A stretch of 64,000 bases of DNA. Source: Rhyzopertha dominica. Lineage: Eukaryota > Arthropoda > Insecta > Coleoptera > Bostrichidae. This document shows, one piece after another, positions 58,809-64,000 of the stretch (positions are counted from its first letter, which is position 1; each line of letters begins with the position of its first letter). Position numbers and translations under genes: made by a program. The DNA is taken from NCBI GenBank assembly GCA_025024175.1, contig QCXZ01000064.1, positions 57,433,325 through 57,497,324 on the forward strand. Reading direction: 5' to 3'. Below the pieces are notes generated by a model. The model was not told the DNA's origin and made no database searches. It saw only the letters and a list, made by a program, of their open reading frames with translations.

Positions 58809-61143
58809 CCCTTGAATAGATCCATGTAAATATACACATACAGGATGTTTCAGGTTTTAATCTAAAAATTAGTTGTTTTTACTGATAGGTAATTTGGTAT
58901 AAAATTTTTTATTATTGCTATTTCCAAATTACAGGCAATGACTACAAGCAATGTAATACCCGCAAATTGAACGAGATGCTCTTGCATTTTTCCCTGTGGT
59001 GCTCTAAAAATATTTACATCTGTATATAGTACAATGAGTTTCAATGAAACAGCTGCTGTGCTTAAGTTTCTTCACCTCCACCAACCTGGAAAACATCACC
59101 AGGGCTAGACGAATCAGTCACAGTGATCCGAACTCGGTGTACTCAAAAACCCAGTAACGTGTTTTCTCCCTGCTCCAGCTTCTTTGTTTGCTGGATTTCA
59201 CACAATCTGATGGGTCTCCCCCACATCAATTAAAAGAAGACTTCTTCGAAGGTTGAAAACAGAAAATCGAAATGGAATCTTTAGATGAAGAACAGAGAAA
59301 AGACCACACAACTGATAAAATATCTAAACCGCAGAACAAACCTGCAAAATGCAATGTTGAAGGGCCTTCTGGGTCTGCGATCTTTTTATCTCTTGAAGGT
59401 CACGATTACATTTGACAATATATGCTTTTGCACTTCTTTCAAATAAGAATTCCTTCAATTCTGGGCCGTCATCCATAACCTTACTTAAACACGGGTACTT
59501 TTCAATAGAATTGTGAAAAACTGAACACATTTTACGGAAACTTGAAAAATCATAGAACCTTCAAAGTAGATGTAGATGTAAAATTATAGCTCCAAGAGAC
59601 CAGAAACAGGTTGATGTCATAACAATTATTGTGAAAAGAACAAAAATGACGAGGCTAGTGCGTGAAAAGCCTTCTAGACGAAAAATTAGCGATTCTGATC
59701 AATATATGAAAACAGCAGAGAATTTTTTACAGTTTACTGTATTTGGTGCTATTTGTTGTGTCTGCAAGTACATTTGTCTGCTAAACACACGTCATGGTTC
59801 ATGCAGATTCTGTAGGCAGACAGCTCATTATATTTCTGAGGCAGTTTTCAGAAGGTAGCGGGTCTTGTAGTGGAATTATTGGTTGCCTGCTCGACACCTG
59901 TTACTTCTTGGAACCAAGCGCACCCAGCGTCCATTTTAAATGTCTTGCGTTAGCGGAGTTAATGATTTTTCTAATCGTTTCCTCTAACCGAAATAACAAT
60001 GATTGTCCTGGGAAATGCCCCTGTAAACCTGTCAGCCAACACATATAATTTAGTAATCGCCGAACCTGTAAACAGGAATGTTGTTTCGTACAAGCGCGTC
60101 TTTAATACTTCGACGTTCCTAACCGTGACGGAAAACAAGGGAGTGATATTTCCTTTTCGCCCAGCAGTATATCTTTCTGCTTAGTCACCGCGATAAAAAT
60201 NTAAGGAGATGCAAATTAGGAAGACATAATAAATGAATTTACTCGTTGACAGTGTACCAGTACAAGATTAATTCATTGAGCTAAAACTTACAGGAAGCGG
60301 CCACAGGAATTAATTATTTATGAAACATCTTGTTGATTTTGTTTTGATGAGAACACAGTAAGCTGATTAAAAACGTTCCGAATAAATGAATGGTTTACGA
60401 ACATGCGGGACAAGATAACTGTAATCTTTGTTACACGTCAAAATTTTGATGTTGAATAACAAACTATTTGAAATTGGTTAGGCGAATGCAGTTTACATCC
60501 GGCGATAGACTTTAAACTTCATAAAGAGAGCATACTCTTGTTACATTTTTATTGTAGTTGTTTTGCCAAGCATTAGAAGAACAACATATCTAAAAAGCTT
60601 ACGCGACCGGCGTGATTAAAATTAAAAAGTACACATCTTACTGGAATTGTTGTTACGATTGACACATGGCTTCTGTTTAATATATTGCTGGAGTTATAAC
60701 ATTTATTTCAACAGATAATTTACAAACTAAAGGAAACAAAAATTATGCATTCATACATTATTCATACACAAACTAACGCCGTTGGTGTTCTTGAAGGTAA
60801 GTATTATTATTATCCCTTTGTAATTAAAATATAAAACAAAGTACTTACCTGTATGAGAAATTTGGGTTGCCTAGGTGAGGTTTATAATTAGTATCTCTTG
60901 CTATTCGCTAGCATTTTTAACTTTGCCCTGCTTTTCATGAAAACCATCAACGTAAATATATTAGGGTGTTCCTGAAATAATTAAGTTGTGGTATATATTT
61001 CGAAGTCATCGATCTATTAAGAACATTGTGAGCTACGTCATAATTTGATAAGTAACAATTTCTTGTGAACTGTTTACAATATCTGAGAAAGATCTTTAAC
61101 AAAAGAGGTAAACCTATACATCCAAAATGAATAGGGTCTTTTA
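58809..61143. other. No recognised gene
   Basis: Mostly AT-rich. Minus strand 59324-59530 is open for 68 codons (CSVFHNSIEKYPCLSKVMDD and following) with a protein-like composition, but I do not recognise it. GC-richer stretch at about 60000-60180. One N at about 60201. Confidence 0.42.
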
Positions 61144-61559
61144 GTGGAGACCCGGAGTTACATCCAAAATATTTTTTTCCAAGTATTTTTTTTCACCTGG
61201 AGGATTAACATTGATTCGATTCCGAAGCAGCAGCGCTTTTTAGGAAAACTAATTCCCAGCATCCGTCCATTTTGCGAACTTGTTCATCTAGATAAGAAAA
61301 CGATTGCCGATATACAAATTCATATAAATAGAGAGCTATTATACCGTAATAAATACTATTCCAACCGCTCAACGATCGCTGCAATCCGATTTCTAATTTT
61401 TGGTCTCTATGTAAAGTTGATGGCGCCCTTAAAAATTTATATTAAAATCCACGACCCCGATATAACCGAGCAACCGACTGGCGTCGCGTTGTGTGAAGAA
61501 GAAAAAAGAAATATTACGCTAAAGAGCAACACACATAAATTGAGTTTGAGGCTTTTGGC
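61144..61559 (+). other. Unrecognised open frame
   Basis: An open plus-strand frame of about 166 codons from a possible ATG at 61144 continues to 61644, but beyond 61560 it is antisense to the LINE 3' end. The first 139 codons contain no motif I know. Composition around 61240-61480 is richer in GC than the surroundings. Could be chance. Confidence 0.25.
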
Positions 61560-62860
61560 CTTCTTCTTTTTTCAGTTCCGTCTCCTATCGGAGGTTGGAA
61601 ATCATCATTGCAATTTTTACTTTGTTAACCGCAGCTGTAAATAGTTCATTTGAACTGCAGTTGTACCACTCCCTTAAATTACACAGCCAGGAAATTCTTC
61701 TACGTCCTACGTTTCTTTTCCCCCTGATCTTCCCTTGCATAATAAGCCTCAGCAACTCGTACTTCTCACCCCTCATTATATGGACCAGGTATTCTAATTT
61801 TTTTCATTTAATATTTTCAATTACTTCGCATTCTTTTCCCATCTTTAAAAATACATCTCTGTAGTTACTTTCTGCGTCCAAGATATTTGCCACATTTTCC
61901 TGTAGCACCATATTTCAAACGCTTCAATGTTTTTAATGTTGGTCTTTTTCAAGGTCAATGCCTCCATACCGTATAATAATGTGGAGAAAACATACAACGT
62001 AGCATACGCACTCTAAGCTTCAAATCAATATCTCGGCAACATAGGAATCCTTTCATTTTTATAAATACTTGTCGAGCTATTTCTATTCTTGCTTTGATCT
62101 CTCTGGTTTGCTCGTTTGTTTCAGTGATCCATGCTCCTAGATATTTGTATGACGTGACTCTTTCAATCTGTATGTTAGAGATTGTTATATCAGCAGGTAC
62201 GTTCTGCTTTTTTGTTACAACCATTAATTTTTTTTAAGATTTAGTTTCAGGCCGTAATTATTACTATAGGTGTTAACATTTTCGAGTAACTGCTGTAACT
62301 CAGTTGCACTGTATGTTATTAGAAGAGTGTCGTCAGCATGCCCTATTAAAGCTTTTTCACATATAGCCTCACTAAATTAAATTAATAATTAAATAAGAGC
62401 GGAGAAAGAACACAACCCTGACGTACGCCTCGGCAAATTTTAATTTATTCAGTTACTTCGTTTTCAACTTTCACTTTGGCTGTTTGATTCCAGTACAAAT
62501 TGATTATTATGTCAATATTTCGACTGTCAATATCTTTATTTTTAAGAATTTGACACAACTTGTCATGTTGGACCTTATCAAATGCTTTTTCAAAATCAAT
62601 AAAGCACACATAAAGGTCCTGATTAACATCTAGACACCTTTGCATCAACACACTTATACCAAACAGAGCTTTCCTTGTTCCTAACCCACTCCTAAATCCT
62701 AGTTGTGTGGAACTTATGTCTTCCTCAAGTTTATGGATGATTTTAAGAAACACCTTCAAGGTGTGACTCATTAATGCTATCGTCCTATGTTCAGAACATT
62801 CTTTAGCTTTTGGCCTAAAAACATTTAAATGATGCTAAAATTAAAACCTTATTTTCTGTT
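61560..62860 (-). pseudogene. LINE reverse transcriptase, 3' half
   Basis: Minus strand from about 62830: PKAKECSEHRTIALMSHTLK, SSTQLGFRSGLGTRKALFGI, LYVCFIDFEKAFDKVQHDKL, NIDIIINLYWNQTAKVKVEN, a frameshifted catalytic box that reads IGHADDTLLI (Tyr to His in YADD), SYKYLGAWITETNEQTREIK, LRVRMLRCMFSPHYYTVWRH, then KYELLRLIMQGKIRGKRNVG and RRRISWLCNLREWYNCSSNE. The element ends near 61560 with a GGAGACGGAACTGAAAAAAG-type tail, typical of this RTE/CR1-like family. It is 5'-truncated, with small deletions and frameshifts. Confidence 0.87.
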
Positions 62861-63472
62861 TTGCTTTCTCAATGAAGCCAATACGAAACGCAATTTGCTT
62901 CCACAAGTAACAATAAAACTCAATTCTCAGCATGCTAAATCTTGATAATAATTTGGAGATTGCGATGACTGATGATTTGTCATACTTTTTTGAAAACAAT
63001 TCATTTCTATGAAGCGCCTCAGACAAGAAAATATGAAGACTTCAAATAAACCTTCTGTTTCTATAACACTGCTTTAATGATAGACATTAAAGCTCAAAAT
63101 CGTCTTCACAATCTGGAACTACACTGGTGTGATTAGTTGAACATAAAAAGCCCTTCGTCAGCAAAAAATAAGACTCAAATCTTTTGACTGCTCATCACAA
63201 CAGCATCTTTGAAGGTGACAGTCCAAAAAAACGTTTTGATGATGATGAAACAATAGGTCGCTGCCGAGCGATGTTTGTATTGTTAAATTACAAAGACGTT
63301 TTATAGAATTAAAATAACTGCTGTTGGTTATTTTACACACAATCACAGAAATGCCTTTATTTTATTTGTTTGTATTTGGTCTAGACAGTACAAGCACTTG
63401 AGGTCTAACTGAATACTACAATACTATTCAAAACTATTTAGGTCATTCAGGTAGAAGGTAGTGCTTTTTTAA
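62861..63472. other. No gene seen
   Basis: AT-rich, no recognisable motif. Confidence 0.5.
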
Positions 63473-63960
63473 ATGATTATTTGCGATCCTCAGGGAAATG
63501 ACCACGAACGATCCCTACATTCGGCCAAAGTGACGGTCTGGTGTGTCATTTCTGTCTACGGAATAAATGGCCCGTACTTTTTTGAGGATCACAACAGCCG
63601 TGCAGTTACCGTACATCAGCGCGCTGCGTGCAAATACCGCAAGCATTCTTTATTCCAGAATATTGACAATTTCCTGTTAATAAAAACAATTATTTCCAAG
63701 AAGATGAAGCAACTAGCCATACAGCCAGAGTGCCGACAGAAGGACCATTTCCCGAATGGCGTTATCAGTAAAAATGGGAATACATCCGGCCCTCCACCTG
63801 ACCTCAGATCTTGTGATTACCATCTACTATCTACGGGGATATCTCATGCCAAAGATATTTCAGACTAGAGGTGAGAGGACGCGCCTTTGAGAATTTTGAA
63901 ATGAGGGTCAGACATTGTATACAAAATTATGTTCATCACTTCGCTACAGTTATTTTAACA
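63473..63960 (+). pseudogene. DDE transposase of DUF4817/IS630 type, decayed
   Basis: Plus strand: LHSAKVTVWCVISVYGINGP followed by YFFEDHNSRAVTVH, a gap with altered sequence where the FQQDGA block should be, FPNGVISKNGNTSGPPPDLR with SCDYHLLS (the SPDLTPCDFFLWG block, Asp kept), and a C-terminal helix NFEMRVRHCIQNYVHHFATV in a shifted frame. It lacks the second catalytic Asp and is dead. Fourth relic of this broad family in the window. Confidence 0.78.
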
Positions 63961-64000
63961 AATGATTTTTTTTCCTATTAGAATACTAACCTTCATCTGT

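Overview
The window reads as intergenic DNA from an arthropod, most likely an insect. It is AT-rich, has no operons, ribosome binding sites or tRNA/rRNA genes that I can see, and carries a mixed load of eukaryotic transposons: mariner, Tc1-like, DUF4817-type DDE elements, Penelope-like elements, several LINE clades, Ty3/gypsy, a BEL/Pao scrap, hAT-type MITEs, foldbacks and a PIF/Harbinger-like element. I find no intact host protein gene. Every coding region I can name is a broken transposon gene. A few N bases show it is draft assembly.

Layout. 1-7.8 kb: a DUF4817-type transposase relic, a complete-ended mariner (copy A, 2186-3515) and a decayed mariner-like gene. 7.8-11.7 kb: a Tc1-like element with IR/DR ends, split by a Penelope-like element. 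12.3-22.3 kb: two 5'-truncated LINEs, a BEL/Pao scrap, a DUF4817 head and a palindrome with a hammerhead-like core. 24.2-27.1 kb: a three-level nest in which mariner copy B sits inside one arm of a 0.9-kb palindromic TA-flanked element, which sits inside a Penelope-like reverse transcriptase. 28-36.6 kb: a 231-bp palindrome, a 1.8-kb foldback inside a Tc1 relic and a 1-kb TIR element. 37.6-41.8 kb: a transposase relic, then an inverted-repeat pair enclosing a gypsy 3' end with candidate LTR and a 0.7-kb PIF/Harbinger-like element. 43.4-49.9 kb: two inverted copies of a 225-231-bp repeat, each starting with a hammerhead ribozyme fold, with a gypsy gag/protease relic between them. 52.2-58.8 kb: two direct copies of a 1.5-kb repeat, each holding a nested hAT-type MITE, with two LINE fragments between. 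61.5-64 kb: a LINE 3' half and a last DDE relic.

Nothing here works as a pathway. What can be read is the order of insertions. The most notable signals are the hammerhead ribozymes at 43454-43502 (+) and 49844-49892 (-), which look like a small ribozyme-bearing retroelement (retrozyme- or SINE-like); the nest at 24.2-27.1 kb, whose removal restores the host element's frame; and a nonsense codon shared by both mariner copies. The rest is AT-rich sequence with short GC- and CpG-richer islands that may be old regulatory DNA. All family names come from reading translations by eye, without database searches.
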